A stretch of DNA of 64,000 bases from Saprospiraceae bacterium (GTDB lineage: Bacteria > Bacteroidota > Bacteroidia > Chitinophagales > Saprospiraceae). Made by a program: the position numbers and the translations under genes. The notes beneath the pieces were generated by a model that worked only from the letters and a program-made list of their open reading frames with translations, searched no databases and was not told the origin of the DNA. Below are positions 1 to 10,159 of this stretch, piece after piece. Position 1 is the first letter of the stretch. Each line of letters starts with the position of its first letter. Location: positions 186,001 through 250,000 of the forward strand of contig JADJGA010000003.1 of NCBI GenBank assembly GCA_016708265.1, given 5' to 3'.

Positions 1-1041
1 TGCCCTTTTTCGCAGAGTTGATATTGAGACCTCATCGAGCCATGTAGCTTTTTCAGGTGTAAAATATTTCAAAATAATATTAGAATAGACAGCTTCTCCG
101 TCCATCAGTTTTGTTTTTCCAGGTTCATACTTTAAAGCTATCCAGTTGGATATCACTTTATAGTATTCATCATTTTGCCATGCCAATTGCATCAAAACAT
201 CAGTATATTTTATTAATGAATCCTGATTCTGGGGTGTCAATTCACTAATATATCTGTTTAATTTATTAAAAAATGCAGGAGTATTGATCAATCCTGGTTC
301 TGAAAAGTCAAAACCATCCCAAAAATGGCTTCTGAATTCCATTGTTTGTTTCCGGACATCAAGTTCTCCATTCGGAAGTGCGGGAAATGTCAGTTCAGGA
401 TTCTTTCCACCATTTTTAAATTTAGTAAAGAAATTATCAGGGTATTTTTGCAACAACATTTTATTTCTATCCTCAAATTGTTTTGAAAGTTGTTTGAACT
501 GTTCATGGGTTGCTCTGAATTCAGGATCATTTGGTTGCATACGGGCTATTTTACCTGCTATAGGAGCATACTGTTTATCGAGGTCCCCCTTGCTTCTTAA
601 ATCATCATAAAAGAGAGTGAGAGTCTCTGATCCTTCAATTTTGGCAGTAGCGTCTATATTTGCAGCATCAGCATTAAAAATGAATTCCTGATCAAGGTCA
701 AGTAAAAGCTTTATTGCTATGTCACCTGGCATAACAACATAGTAAAAACCTTTAGACTGCAAAAGATCTCCGCGGAACTCAAATTTTCCGTTATCGCCAA
801 TTGTGGCAGAATCAGCCAGGAATTTTTTATCAAGAAATACTCCTATCATCTGTACTACCTGTCCTTTGGCATTGAGTCCTGAGATATTAAATTCCATCTT
901 CACATTTCCCTTTTGTCTTTCAAGAGTTTCAGATGATTTATTAGCTGATCCGGGATTAGAACCGGTATCTTTTGCATTAGGGGAATTACAAGCGAATCCA
1001 ATGAATGCAATTGTAAAAATAATAATCAAATTTTTTTTCAT
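1..1041 (-). CDS. TlpA-like lipoprotein with DUF4369 domain, N-terminal part (cut by window edge)
   Basis: An open frame starts at ATG 1041 and runs off the left edge after 347 codons without a stop. The protein begins MKKNLIIIFTIAFIGFAC, a lipoprotein signal ending in a lipobox-like GFAC, so it is probably anchored on the outer side of a membrane. Residues of about 40-140 resemble DUF4369 (a beta-rich domain with a GNVKMEFNISGL-type start). The rest is alpha-helical like the DUF5106 middle region. In Bacteroidota this arrangement usually precedes a C-terminal thioredoxin/TlpA fold with a CxxC pair; that part would lie outside the window, so redox function is inferred. It is separated from ftsZ by a terminator and is not part of the dcw operon. 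Confidence 0.75.
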   Translation of the reverse strand, partial: MKKNLIIIFTIAFIGFACNSPNAKDTGSNPGSANKSSETLERQKGNVKMEFNISGLNAKGQVVQMIGVFLDKKFLADSATIGDNGKFEFRGDLLQSKGFYYVVMPGDIAIKLLLDLDQEFIFNADAANIDATAKIEGSETLTLFYDDLRSKGDLDKQYAPIAGKIARMQPNDPEFRATHEQFKQLSKQFEDRNKMLLQKYPDNFFTKFKNGGKNPELTFPALPNGELDVRKQTMEFRSHFWDGFDFSEPGLINTPAFFNKLNRYISELTPQNQDSLIKYTDVLMQLAWQNDEYYKVISNWIALKYEPGKTKLMDGEAVYSNIILKYFTPEKATWLDEVSISTLRKRA

Positions 1042-1223
1042 ATTAAAACTATTGTTATTTTAGAATATAATTACAAATTAATAAAAACGAATATATATGA
1101 TAAAATTAATAAATACTTAGTCAATCCTTTTGTTATGTTGTTTTCTCTAAAGCTAATCCTCATAACATTTTAATATAAAAAATATTATATTTTATACACA
1201 GTTTGTAAAAATCTTAAAAAAAT

Positions 1224-1252
1224 AATGTTCGGGTCTGGGAAACCCGAACATT
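1224..1252 (-). terminator. Intrinsic terminator of the dcw cluster, after ftsZ
   Basis: Inverted repeat AATGTTCGGGT / ACCCGAACATT (11-bp arms, 7-nt loop), followed on the minus strand by a run of T. It lies about 95 nt past the ftsZ stop. The rest of 1042-1346 is AT-rich and shows no gene. Confidence 0.8.
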
Positions 1253-1346
1253 TTAATAAACCAATCTCATGAAAAGACATGTATATAGAAAGACGAAATC
1301 CGAATTTGATACAATGTTGACATTACCATTTTCATCACATCACAAA

Positions 1347-2780
1347 TCAATCAACATTGTCGTGTAAAAAAGCATTATTTCTTCTGACAGGTTCATCCTC
1401 ATCTATTCCGACCTTAAAGCTCAATGAAGCCGGATCGAATTTCTCAGGATTACTGTCAAGCATTACCTGTTTTCTTTTGTAAGCAGGTTCGTTTTCAAAT
1501 CTGTTTATTGTGGTAGGATTTTCCAGGGAAATCTTTTTGGTTGTCATTTCTCTGGCACCACCTGTTCTGGAAACTTTATTTCTCATCTTTTCCAGTCTGG
1601 CATCTCTTTCTTCAAAAACATTTTTTTCTGAAGATTTTTCCATTGTAGTTTGAAAAGCATTTATAGTATCTTTTATATCATCTACTTCAAAATCAATTAT
1701 GTTTATTGAATCATTGATATCAATTTTAATTTCTTCATTTCTTCCCGAATTCCTTTTATCAATTTCATCATCAAGTGGAACAAAAACTTGCTGTTTATGC
1801 TTGTTTCCAATGTTGTTTGATCCTGCCATTTCAAATCCGGTGGCTATAACAGTGACACTGATTTTTTCACCCAGATTGTCATTTTTGCAATTCCCCCATA
1901 TCAGATCTGTACCATATCCTGCCTCTCCCTGAATGTATTCGGTAATTTCACCTATTTCATCCATCGTTACTTCTTTAGTTCCCGAACTAATATTAAGAAG
2001 TATATGTTTGGCACCACGGATGTCATTATCTTCAAGCAATTGAGAATTCAATGCATTTTCAACTGCTTTTTTAGCCCTGCTGTCACCTTCTGCCATCGCA
2101 CTGCCCATGACCGTTATGCCGCTATCTTTCATCACAGTATTCACATCCTCAAAGTCGACATTTATATAACCGGGAACAGTTATGATCTCAGCTATCCCTT
2201 TTGCAGCTGTAGTCAGGATATTGTCTGCGTATTCAAATGCCTGGGAAAGTGGCAGATTGCCATACATATTCCTGAGTTTGTCATTCGAAATCACAATTAT
2301 AGAATCTACATTTTTCTTCAATTCTTCAAGTCCCTCTATAGCTTGCCTGATCCTTCTGGCTCCCTCAAATTTAAAAGGCATTGTGACAATTCCTATTGTC
2401 AGTATTCCAAGATCTCTTGCTGCTTTTGCAATTATAGGGGCAGCTCCTGTACCGGTACCACCGCCTAATCCGGCAGTGATGAAAACCATTTTAGCACCTT
2501 CCTGAAGGAACTCCCTTATTTCATCTATAGATTCGATGCAGGCTTCTTTGCCTACTTCAGGCATAGATCCGGCACCTCTGCCCTCTGTTCTTACTGGTCC
2601 CAGTTGAAGTTTGGTTTCAACCCTACTTTCAAGCATAGATTGCACGTCAGTATTGCTAATCGCAAAATCGACTCCCTGAATGCCCAGTTTCTGCATATGG
2701 TTGACTGCATTGGAACCTCCGCCTCCAACACCCAAAACCTTTATTATAGTACTATTATTTTTATGTATTTCGAATTGCAT
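1347..2780 (-). CDS. ftsZ: Cell division GTPase FtsZ
   Basis: Tubulin-like GTPase that polymerises into the Z ring at midcell and recruits the divisome. The 477-aa protein has the nucleotide-binding GGGGSNAV (about 19-26), the tubulin signature GLGGGTGTGAAP (104-115) and the T7 catalytic loop NVDFEDVNTVM (207-217). A long charged linker of about 130 residues leads to a C-terminal tail ending RRNNAFLHD, as in other Bacteroidota FtsZ proteins. It is the last gene of the dcw operon, 20 nt after ftsA and just before a strong terminator. The reading frame is intact. Confidence 0.97.
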   Translation of the reverse strand: MQFEIHKNNSTIIKVLGVGGGGSNAVNHMQKLGIQGVDFAISNTDVQSMLESRVETKLQLGPVRTEGRGAGSMPEVGKEACIESIDEIREFLQEGAKMVFITAGLGGGTGTGAAPIIAKAARDLGILTIGIVTMPFKFEGARRIRQAIEGLEELKKNVDSIIVISNDKLRNMYGNLPLSQAFEYADNILTTAAKGIAEIITVPGYINVDFEDVNTVMKDSGITVMGSAMAEGDSRAKKAVENALNSQLLEDNDIRGAKHILLNISSGTKEVTMDEIGEITEYIQGEAGYGTDLIWGNCKNDNLGEKISVTVIATGFEMAGSNNIGNKHKQQVFVPLDDEIDKRNSGRNEEIKIDINDSINIIDFEVDDIKDTINAFQTTMEKSSEKNVFEERDARLEKMRNKVSRTGGAREMTTKKISLENPTTINRFENEPAYKRKQVMLDSNPEKFDPASLSFKVGIDEDEPVRRNNAFLHDNVD

Positions 2781-2800
2781 AGCTATTTTTTTTAGTTGTT

Positions 2801-4147
2801 TTAGAATTCTGATTCAGGAGTACTTTCAAAAAACTCCTTGGTATAAGAAAATATCCTATTTAACCATCCTGGTTTTGAGCTATTATTCTCCTGTTTAGTG
2901 TTTTCAATTCCGGCAATTTCAAACTCGTATTCGAGTTCTGAATTCTCTTTATCTGCAATTTTCTCTTCATCTTCAAATTTCCCCTGATTTATCGCATGTA
3001 TCAGCAGTCCTATCCCTGTTGAATATATAGGGGAAGTAAGATCGCCATTATAACCGTGAGCAAGGTGTTCCGTAGGTTCTCCCAGCCTTGATATCATGCC
3101 TGTGTGCAGTTCAGCAAGCAAATCTATATCCTTCAACAATGAACCACCACCTGTTAGCACTATTCCTGCCAGAAGTTTATTCTGATATCCGGACCTGCTT
3201 ATTTCCCAGGCAACAAAATCAAGAATTTCTTCCATTCTGGCCTGGATAATCCTGGACAAGTTTTTCTCAGATATTTCTTTGACTTCTTTTCCTCTGTAAC
3301 CCGGAATTACTATCAGACGGTTGTCAACAATTTCTTCTGCAAGTGCTGAACCAAATTTTACCTTCAGTTTTTCTGCCTGGTCTTTCATAACTGAAAGCCC
3401 TTCCTGAATGTCACTTGTTACAACGTTACCTCCAAAAGGTATAACTGCCGTATGTCTTATAATATCATCCTTGAATATAGTAACATCAGTAGTACCACCC
3501 CCGATATCAATCAGAGCTACGCCTGCTTCTTTTTCTTCATTAGTCAGAACAGAGGTAGCTGAAGCAATTGGTTCCAAAGTGAGATCTCCAACTTTCAGGT
3601 CTGCCTTTTCAACAACCTTGAAAATATTCTTTGAAGCCGATACCTGTCCTGTTATTATGTGGAAATTGGCCTCAAGTCTTACACCAGACATACCTATCGG
3701 ATCAGTGATGTTCTCTTCATTGTCGACAGTAAATTCCTGTGGTATCACATGAAGTATCTTATCTCCGGGAGGCAATACCAGCTTGTACATATCTTCAATC
3801 AGCCTGTTTATATCATTCTCATCAATTTCAGAATTAATATCTCTTCGCACCAAAAGTCCGTGGTGTTGCAAACTCTTGATATGCTGGCCTGCAATCCCAA
3901 CATTGACGTTTTCAAACTTTTTCCCACAGTTGATCTCAGCAATGCTGACAGCTTCCTTAATGGCCTTAACTGTTTTGTCAATATTAGACACTACACCTTT
4001 TGACACTCCTTCAGACTTAACCTTACCTACACCGGTAATTTCAATTTTGCCAAATTCGTTTCTGAAGCCTGCGAGAGCACAAACTTTTGTTGTTCCGATA
4101 TCCAGAGCCAGAACCAAAGGTGACTTTTTATTATTAATTTCCAACAT
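2801..4147 (-). CDS. ftsA: Cell division protein FtsA
   Basis: Actin-fold ATPase that tethers FtsZ filaments to the inner membrane and passes signals to later divisome proteins. The 448-aa sequence has the phosphate-1 loop DIGTTKVCALAG (16-27) and the phosphate-2 loop DIGGGTTDVTIF (214-225), with the FtsA-specific 1C subdomain between them. The C-terminus is charged and then carries a short amphipathic stretch (about 427-440, WLNRIFSYTKEFF) that could be the membrane-targeting helix. It lies between ftsQ (20 nt gap) and ftsZ (20 nt gap), in the usual order. Confidence 0.96.
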   Translation of the reverse strand: MLEINNKKSPLVLALDIGTTKVCALAGFRNEFGKIEITGVGKVKSEGVSKGVVSNIDKTVKAIKEAVSIAEINCGKKFENVNVGIAGQHIKSLQHHGLLVRRDINSEIDENDINRLIEDMYKLVLPPGDKILHVIPQEFTVDNEENITDPIGMSGVRLEANFHIITGQVSASKNIFKVVEKADLKVGDLTLEPIASATSVLTNEEKEAGVALIDIGGGTTDVTIFKDDIIRHTAVIPFGGNVVTSDIQEGLSVMKDQAEKLKVKFGSALAEEIVDNRLIVIPGYRGKEVKEISEKNLSRIIQARMEEILDFVAWEISRSGYQNKLLAGIVLTGGGSLLKDIDLLAELHTGMISRLGEPTEHLAHGYNGDLTSPIYSTGIGLLIHAINQGKFEDEEKIADKENSELEYEFEIAGIENTKQENNSSKPGWLNRIFSYTKEFFESTPESEF

Positions 4148-4167
4148 AATATAAATGTTTTAAATAT

Positions 4168-4941
4168 TTAGCTACTTCCAACAACCTGGCCTTCCCATTC
4201 AAGATTGATCCTGTTGAATTTTTTCCATCCTGATCCTGCCATTCCCGATTTATAGAAAACCCTGATTTTTTCAAGTTTTTCATCAACATTTGTCAACTCT
4301 CCAAACTCAAGTTTTTGATGTCCTATTTTAGGTATCAGTATTAACTTCCCATTGTCCTCAATATATATCTGTTCTATCAGAGCACTAAGGAATGCATCTT
4401 CACTTAACTTTTTACCTAGGTGCAGGATAATATTTGCAGTTGTTCCTTCTTTCTTCATTTTATTGAAATCAATTTTGTGAAGATTTCCTGATAACAGCGG
4501 TACCCTGCATGTGGCACGTTTAGAAAGTGGAATTATATTGCCATCAGCATCAAAATAAAAATCCTCATTTTGATTACCGGACACTCTGATTATTGGGTCA
4601 TTCAGAACACAAAGCATTGTAAAAACACCATTTGTTCCGATAAAAACTTCTGAATTTTTAATATATTTGCTTTTATCAAGAAGCTTCTCAATCTCTTCAA
4701 TATTAATAGTTCTGATATCCTGATTTTTTATACTTTTTCTTGTTGCCTTTTGCAAAAAAGTCAGAATGTCTTCCTCACTAATGAGTTTCACAGGATTCTT
4801 GCTTTCAAGTATAATTTTTACTGTTTCAATATCTGAGGCTGATCTTTGCCTGATGGCAAAAAACAAGATAACCAATATTGAAACTGATCCAATAATTATT
4901 AATGCTTTTTTGATGATATTTTTATTAAAAAGTTTTTTCAT
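4168..4941 (-). CDS. ftsQ: Cell division protein FtsQ/DivIB
   Basis: Bitopic membrane protein that links early and late divisome components with FtsL and FtsB. The 257-aa chain has one N-terminal membrane segment (about 12-28) and an extracytoplasmic part with a POTRA-like region (about 37-110), then the FtsQ domain. Sequence conservation in this family is low, so the call rests on size, topology and position between murG and ftsA. Its start overlaps the end of murG by 4 nt, with no murC in between, although murC is the usual neighbour in this phylum. Confidence 0.85.
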   Translation of the reverse strand: MKKLFNKNIIKKALIIIGSVSILVILFFAIRQRSASDIETVKIILESKNPVKLISEEDILTFLQKATRKSIKNQDIRTINIEEIEKLLDKSKYIKNSEVFIGTNGVFTMLCVLNDPIIRVSGNQNEDFYFDADGNIIPLSKRATCRVPLLSGNLHKIDFNKMKKEGTTANIILHLGKKLSEDAFLSALIEQIYIEDNGKLILIPKIGHQKLEFGELTNVDEKLEKIRVFYKSGMAGSGWKKFNRINLEWEGQVVGSS

Positions 4942-6038
4942 TTCTTTTTACACTCATCAATTATCAATTCTGCTATCCTGGAAGCAGCATCTGGTTTACC
5001 CATTTTTCTAATATTCTCAGATAATTCACTCATTAATGATCTGTCATTAATAGTCTTAGAAACTACATCACCAAGTTTATCCTTCACTTCAGAATCCCTG
5101 ACCAGAACTGCCGCATTTCTTTCAACAAGATTCATCGCATTTTTTGTCTGATGATCTTCGGCAACATTTGGTGATGGTACCAGTATCGATGGTTTGCCAC
5201 AAATACTCAATTCGGATATTGTCAACGCTCCTGCTCTTGCAATCACAATATCAGCAATTGCATAAGCCTTGTCCATTTTTTCTATAAAAGGTAAAATTCG
5301 TACAGCTTTGTTATTTGCTATTTCAGATCTGGAATATTCGTCAAAATACAATTTCCCTACCTGCCATAGGATTTGAATGTCATCATTCTTACCTGTTATA
5401 GAATCCAAATTTTGTCTCACAGCTTCATTCAGCGATCTGGCACCGAGACTTCCACCAAATATTAAAACAGTTTTCTTATCCTGAGTCAAATCGAAATACC
5501 TAAGTGATGAATTGATATCTTTATCCAATTCGGATATATCTTTTCGTACCGGATTTCCGGTAAACACAATTTTATTCTTTTCGAAGTACTTTTCCATTCC
5601 TTCATAAGCAACACATATTTTTTTTGCTTTGCCGGCCAGTATTTTATTTGTAATTCCGGGATATGAATTCTGCTCCTGTAAAATTACCGGAATACCTTTC
5701 CATGCAGCAACCTGGCTGACAGGTCCACTTGCATAGCCACCAAATGCAACTACGATTTCAGGTTTAAATCCTGAAATAATAAAAAATGATTTTACAAGAC
5801 TGTAAATAAGTTTTACAGGGAAAAGCAAATTCTGTAAAGTCAATTTTCTCTGCATCCCGCTGATCCATAGACCTTTGATCCTGAACCCTGCTGCAGGAAC
5901 TTTTTCCATCTCCATTCTGCCCAAAGCACCAACAAACAAAATGTCAGCATTTGCGACTTTTCGCTTTAATTCCTGTGCTACCGCAATAGCCGGGAATATG
6001 TGACCACCGGTGCCTCCCCCGCTAATTATTACTTTCAT
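4938..6038 (-). CDS. murG: MurG, lipid II-forming GlcNAc transferase
   Basis: Peripheral glycosyltransferase (GT28) that adds GlcNAc from UDP-GlcNAc to lipid I on the cytoplasmic face, giving lipid II. The 366-aa protein opens with the family loop GGGTGGHIFPAIA (7-19). The C-terminal half carries the UDP-GlcNAc-binding features (GGSLGARSLN near 196-205, RAGALTISE near 268-276 and EDHQTKNA near 297-304). It overlaps ftsW by 17 nt and ftsQ by 4 nt, which indicates tight translational coupling. Confidence 0.96.
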   Translation of the reverse strand: MKVIISGGGTGGHIFPAIAVAQELKRKVANADILFVGALGRMEMEKVPAAGFRIKGLWISGMQRKLTLQNLLFPVKLIYSLVKSFFIISGFKPEIVVAFGGYASGPVSQVAAWKGIPVILQEQNSYPGITNKILAGKAKKICVAYEGMEKYFEKNKIVFTGNPVRKDISELDKDINSSLRYFDLTQDKKTVLIFGGSLGARSLNEAVRQNLDSITGKNDDIQILWQVGKLYFDEYSRSEIANNKAVRILPFIEKMDKAYAIADIVIARAGALTISELSICGKPSILVPSPNVAEDHQTKNAMNLVERNAAVLVRDSEVKDKLGDVVSKTINDRSLMSELSENIRKMGKPDAASRIAELIIDECKKK

Positions 6039-7206
6039 TTAGTTCTTCTATTTCCTGTAAAGCTATTTTTTCCTTTTGTGCCTGTTCTGCATATTTACTT
6101 ACACTCAGTATAACCCCAAGTGAAACTGTCATTGTCAGTATCGATGAACCTCCCATACTTATTAAAGGTAATGTCAATCCTGTTACCGGCAATAAATGAA
6201 CAGCAACCGCAATATTAGCAAATGCCTGAACTACTATATTAAGCGTGAGCCCCATAGCCAGTATGGCCCCAAAAGTCTTTGGACTCTTCGTGACTATGCT
6301 GATACTTCTGAACAGGAGCATAAGATATAGTCCAATTATCAGTACTCCGCCAATCAATCCATATTCTTCTACGATTATTGCATAAATAAAATCTGCATAC
6401 GGATATGGAAGATAATTCCTTTGAAGACTATTTCCAGGTCCTACTCCAAAAATTTCTCCATTTGCAATTGCAATTTTCGCTTGCTGTATCTGGAATCCAC
6501 CATCAGTATTGTAGAAAAACTCCTGAATCCTGCTATCCCAGGTTGTCACCCTGACAAAATCAGGAAAAAATTTACCGATTAAAACTATCATTGCCAAAAC
6601 AGATATTCCTAAAAACACAAGTAGAAATATATACTTCAGATCCACTCTTCCAATAAACAATAAAAGGAAACTTGTCGCAAATAATAATAATGCCGTTGAT
6701 AAATCTGCCGGTGCAATTAAACCGACAATAATAATAACAGGTAACAACAAAGGTAAAAAAGCTGAACGGAAGTCTTTAATGACATCTTGTTTTTTAGAGA
6801 TAGTTCTTGCAAGATATAGCATAAGTGCCAATCTGGCAAAATCTGAAGTTTGAATGGTCTGATCAATCCAGGGTATCGTGATCCATCGCCTTGCCTCATT
6901 AACTTCCGTTCCAAACAATAAAGTATATATCAGTAATGGTACAGTAATCACCAAAAGAATAGGTGCCAGTTTATAATAGTGGAAGTATTCCAGTTTATAA
7001 GCTACATACATTAAAGCAAAGCCCATTCCTAAGAATAATAATTGCTTCAACAAATAGAATTCGGCTATTTTGCCTTGTGCCTTGTATGCCATACTGCCTG
7101 TTGCACTGTATACAGCCAGCAGGGAAAAAATACTCAGAAAGAAAACTATAACCCATATAGCTTTATCGCCCCTTATATTCGATATAGTTTTTTCAATATT
7201 CATCAA
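6022..7206 (-). CDS. ftsW: SEDS peptidoglycan glycosyltransferase FtsW
   Basis: Polytopic SEDS-family polymerase that acts with its class B partner FtsI to make septal glycan from lipid II. The 394-aa protein has about ten membrane segments, a large extracytoplasmic loop (about 205-265) and the conserved ending with PLISMGGSSIL. The first two codons are both Met (7206 and 7203), so the exact start is ambiguous by one residue. It directly abuts mraY with no spacer. murD, which commonly lies at this junction, is absent. Confidence 0.95.
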   Translation of the reverse strand: MMNIEKTISNIRGDKAIWVIVFFLSIFSLLAVYSATGSMAYKAQGKIAEFYLLKQLLFLGMGFALMYVAYKLEYFHYYKLAPILLVITVPLLIYTLLFGTEVNEARRWITIPWIDQTIQTSDFARLALMLYLARTISKKQDVIKDFRSAFLPLLLPVIIIVGLIAPADLSTALLLFATSFLLLFIGRVDLKYIFLLVFLGISVLAMIVLIGKFFPDFVRVTTWDSRIQEFFYNTDGGFQIQQAKIAIANGEIFGVGPGNSLQRNYLPYPYADFIYAIIVEEYGLIGGVLIIGLYLMLLFRSISIVTKSPKTFGAILAMGLTLNIVVQAFANIAVAVHLLPVTGLTLPLISMGGSSILTMTVSLGVILSVSKYAEQAQKEKIALQEIEELNESNN

Positions 7207-8469
7207 TTATCTTATTTTCAATGTTATAATTGTCAATAAAGTCAGAATAATCCCTATTATCCAGAAACGCACAACTATTTTAGCTTCATGAATATCCTGT
7301 TTTTGAAAATGATGATGCAAAGGAGACATAAGGAATATCCTTCTGCCCTCTCCAAAAAACCTCTTTGTTATTTTAAAATATGATACCTGCAATACTACTG
7401 AAAGACTCTCAATAAAAAACACACCACAAAGTATTGGTATCAACAATTCTTTACGCAGCAATATTGATAATGCTACGATAATTCCTCCTATTGCCAGACT
7501 TCCGGTATCACCCATAAAGACCCTGGCCGGAAATGAATTGAACCAAAGGAATCCGGCAGTTGCCCCAAGGAAAATAGCTGCAAAAACAACAGTTTCTTCT
7601 GAGTATGGAATGTACACTATATTGAGATAATCTGCAATTATAGTGTTACTGGAAACATATGCTAAAATAACAAGACCGACAGCGATTATTGAAGAGGATC
7701 CTGAAGCCAGTCCATCCAGCCCATCGGTAAGATTTGAGCCATTTGTAACTGCTGTCACAATAAAAATTATCAATGGTATCATCAATAAAAACAGCCACTT
7801 CGGATCAAATCCCATCCATTCCATAAAATCTTCATAATTCAGCTCATTGCCACTCACAAAAGGCATATTAGTAAGATAGTTTTTTACATAAGCCATCTCC
7901 CTGACCTTCATAGGCTCATTTATATTTGGCACATTGGTTTTTACTACCTTTGTAATATTGTAACCATTACTTTCTGCAACTGCTTTTGGAACTCTGACCA
8001 AAACATCGGGATGATACAGCATGACTATGCCTATTACTGCACCAAGAATCACCTGACCCAAAATCTTGAATTTTGCTTTTAGTCCCTGCTTGTTTTTCTT
8101 AAAAACCTTTATATAATCATCAACAAATCCAATAGCACCCATCCACAATGTTGAAAATATCAGTATAATTGTATAAATATTATCAAGCTTTGCAAAAAGC
8201 AGAGTTGGTATTATCACTGAAATAATAATGATGATACCTCCCATAGTAGGTGTTCCCTCTTTAATTTTTTGACCATCAAGTCCAAGGTCACGTACGGTTT
8301 CACCAATTTGCATTCTTTTCAAAGAACTTATTATCTTATTACCAACCAAAATAGAAATTAACAATGCAAGAATAATACCTGAACCGGCACGAAATGTGAT
8401 ATACTGAAACAAACCGGCACCCGGTAAGTTAAACTGTTTCTCTAAAAATTGAAAAATATAGTACAACAT
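7207..8469 (-). CDS. mraY: MraY, phospho-MurNAc-pentapeptide transferase
   Basis: Integral membrane enzyme that transfers phospho-MurNAc-pentapeptide from UDP to undecaprenyl phosphate, forming lipid I. The 420-aa sequence has about ten helices and the catalytic motifs DDYIK (117-121), a second Asp-rich loop NGSNLTDGLDGLA (about 243-255) and the FMGDTGSLA loop. A loop of roughly 60 residues near 155-215 is longer than in Proteobacteria, which is usual for Bacteroidota MraY. The 202-nt gap upstream to murE holds no gene that I can see. Confidence 0.96.
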   Translation of the reverse strand: MLYYIFQFLEKQFNLPGAGLFQYITFRAGSGIILALLISILVGNKIISSLKRMQIGETVRDLGLDGQKIKEGTPTMGGIIIIISVIIPTLLFAKLDNIYTIILIFSTLWMGAIGFVDDYIKVFKKNKQGLKAKFKILGQVILGAVIGIVMLYHPDVLVRVPKAVAESNGYNITKVVKTNVPNINEPMKVREMAYVKNYLTNMPFVSGNELNYEDFMEWMGFDPKWLFLLMIPLIIFIVTAVTNGSNLTDGLDGLASGSSSIIAVGLVILAYVSSNTIIADYLNIVYIPYSEETVVFAAIFLGATAGFLWFNSFPARVFMGDTGSLAIGGIIVALSILLRKELLIPILCGVFFIESLSVVLQVSYFKITKRFFGEGRRIFLMSPLHHHFQKQDIHEAKIVVRFWIIGIILTLLTIITLKIR

Positions 8470-8671
8470 ATATCACTTATAAATAAAATCAATCAAATTT
8501 TTCTATATCAATAAATCATAAATTCTTAAAAAAACAGTGTGCAGCAGGACTCCAAGACTTTTCCTGAAGGTGAACCCACTGCAACTGTTAAAACCAACCT
8601 GAGAATGATAATAGAACCTTTTACTTTTTATATCTTAATATCTGAATTTTCATTAAAATCAGATCTCTATT

Positions 8672-10129
8672 CTAATTTTTCCATATTTCATTTATCGTTT
8701 CACGATCACTGAAATGGAGAACTTTATCTCCGATTATCTGGTAATTTTCATGGCCTTTTCCTGCAACTACTATCACATCACCTCTTTTTGCCATCAATAT
8801 TGCCATTTTAATTGCTTCTTTTCTATCGACAATACTTATCACCTTTTTCTTCAATTCCTCCTCAATACCACCAACTATATCTTTAATTATCTCTTCCGGA
8901 TTTTCAAACCTTGGATTATCAGATGTCACGATTACCAGATCAGAATACTGCGCACTTACACTTCCCATCATGGGCCTTTTCCCTTTATCTCTGTTGCCAC
9001 CTGCACCCAGAACTGTAATCAGTTTCTGATCCTTTAACTTAATTTTCCTTACACTTGACAAAAGGTTAACTAAAGCATCGGGACTGTGCGCGTAATCAAC
9101 TATCGCATGGATCTGCAGTTTCTCATCATACATTATCTCAAACCTTCCTTCGATAGGTTCCAGTCCTGACAATGCTACAAGGACCTCGTCCTCATCCCAT
9201 CCGATCATCACTGAGGCTCCAAAGACTGCAAGCAAGTTATATGCATTAAATTTGCCGGTCAATTTAAAATTAGCTTCTTTGTCATTGAATTTCAAATCAA
9301 GACCCATTAATGATATTCCCAAAATTTTGCCTTTGAAGTCAGCCAGAGTATCAAAACTGTAGGTTTTGATCTTTGCCCTGCTATTCTGCACCATCACTTT
9401 GCCATTTACATCATCGATGTTTGTCAGAGCAAAAGCTTCTATTTTCAGATTGTCAAAGAACTTTTTCTTGGCATTTATATAATTCTTAAATGTCTTATGA
9501 TAATCAAGATGATCTCTGGTAATATTGCTGAATACTGCTCCATCAAAATCCAGGCCCTCAACTCTTCCCTGATCTACAGCATGGCTGCTTACTTCCATAA
9601 ATACATACCTGCAACCATTATCAACCATTTTCCTGAACATCCGCATCAGACTTAGAATATCAGGAGTGGTATGAGTAGAAGAAATTGACTCTTCATTAAT
9701 CTTATACTCAATAGTTGAGATCAATCCTGCCTTTTCCCCCAGTTTAATAGCCAGATTATAAAGCAGTGTAGCTATTGTTGTTTTCCCGTTGGTACCTGTA
9801 ACTCCTACAAGCTTCATTTTTTTATCAGGATGTTCAAAAAAATTGCTTACAATTACTGACTGCATTTTTCTTATATCCTTTAAAACAACGTAGGTAACCC
9901 GGTTATCCAGATTCTCAGGCAATCTTTCACACACAATCACTGAAGATCCATTTTCTATTGCTGCCTTTATAAAATCGTGTCCATCTGCCTGAATACCAGG
10001 TACTGCTAAAAACAAGCTATTCTCATTGACCATTCTTGAATCAATATGGATATCCTGCACTTTACGTTGCTGAATTCCAAATATTTCTGAAATCTCAACT
10101 CCCCTTAATATTTGTTCTAGTCCTTTCAA
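8672..10129 (-). CDS. murE: MurE, UDP-MurNAc-tripeptide ligase (meso-DAP adding)
   Basis: ATP-dependent ligase that adds the third amino acid to UDP-MurNAc-L-Ala-D-Glu in the cytoplasm. The 485-aa protein has the three Mur domains, the P-loop GVTGTNGKTT (109-118) and the DNPR motif (404-407). In characterised MurE enzymes DNPR marks meso-diaminopimelate specificity, so the peptidoglycan is expected to be of DAP type. It follows ftsI by 30 nt. It is the only Mur ligase inside this dcw cluster. Confidence 0.96.
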   Translation of the reverse strand: MKGLEQILRGVEISEIFGIQQRKVQDIHIDSRMVNENSLFLAVPGIQADGHDFIKAAIENGSSVIVCERLPENLDNRVTYVVLKDIRKMQSVIVSNFFEHPDKKMKLVGVTGTNGKTTIATLLYNLAIKLGEKAGLISTIEYKINEESISSTHTTPDILSLMRMFRKMVDNGCRYVFMEVSSHAVDQGRVEGLDFDGAVFSNITRDHLDYHKTFKNYINAKKKFFDNLKIEAFALTNIDDVNGKVMVQNSRAKIKTYSFDTLADFKGKILGISLMGLDLKFNDKEANFKLTGKFNAYNLLAVFGASVMIGWDEDEVLVALSGLEPIEGRFEIMYDEKLQIHAIVDYAHSPDALVNLLSSVRKIKLKDQKLITVLGAGGNRDKGKRPMMGSVSAQYSDLVIVTSDNPRFENPEEIIKDIVGGIEEELKKKVISIVDRKEAIKMAILMAKRGDVIVVAGKGHENYQIIGDKVLHFSDRETINEIWKN

Positions 10130-10159
10130 TATATTGAATTTATCTCTTTTGATAAATCA

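Noticed and set aside
284..1063. Plus-strand ORFs at the left edge
   Set aside because: They oppose the 347-codon lipoprotein frame, which has a signal peptide and family features.
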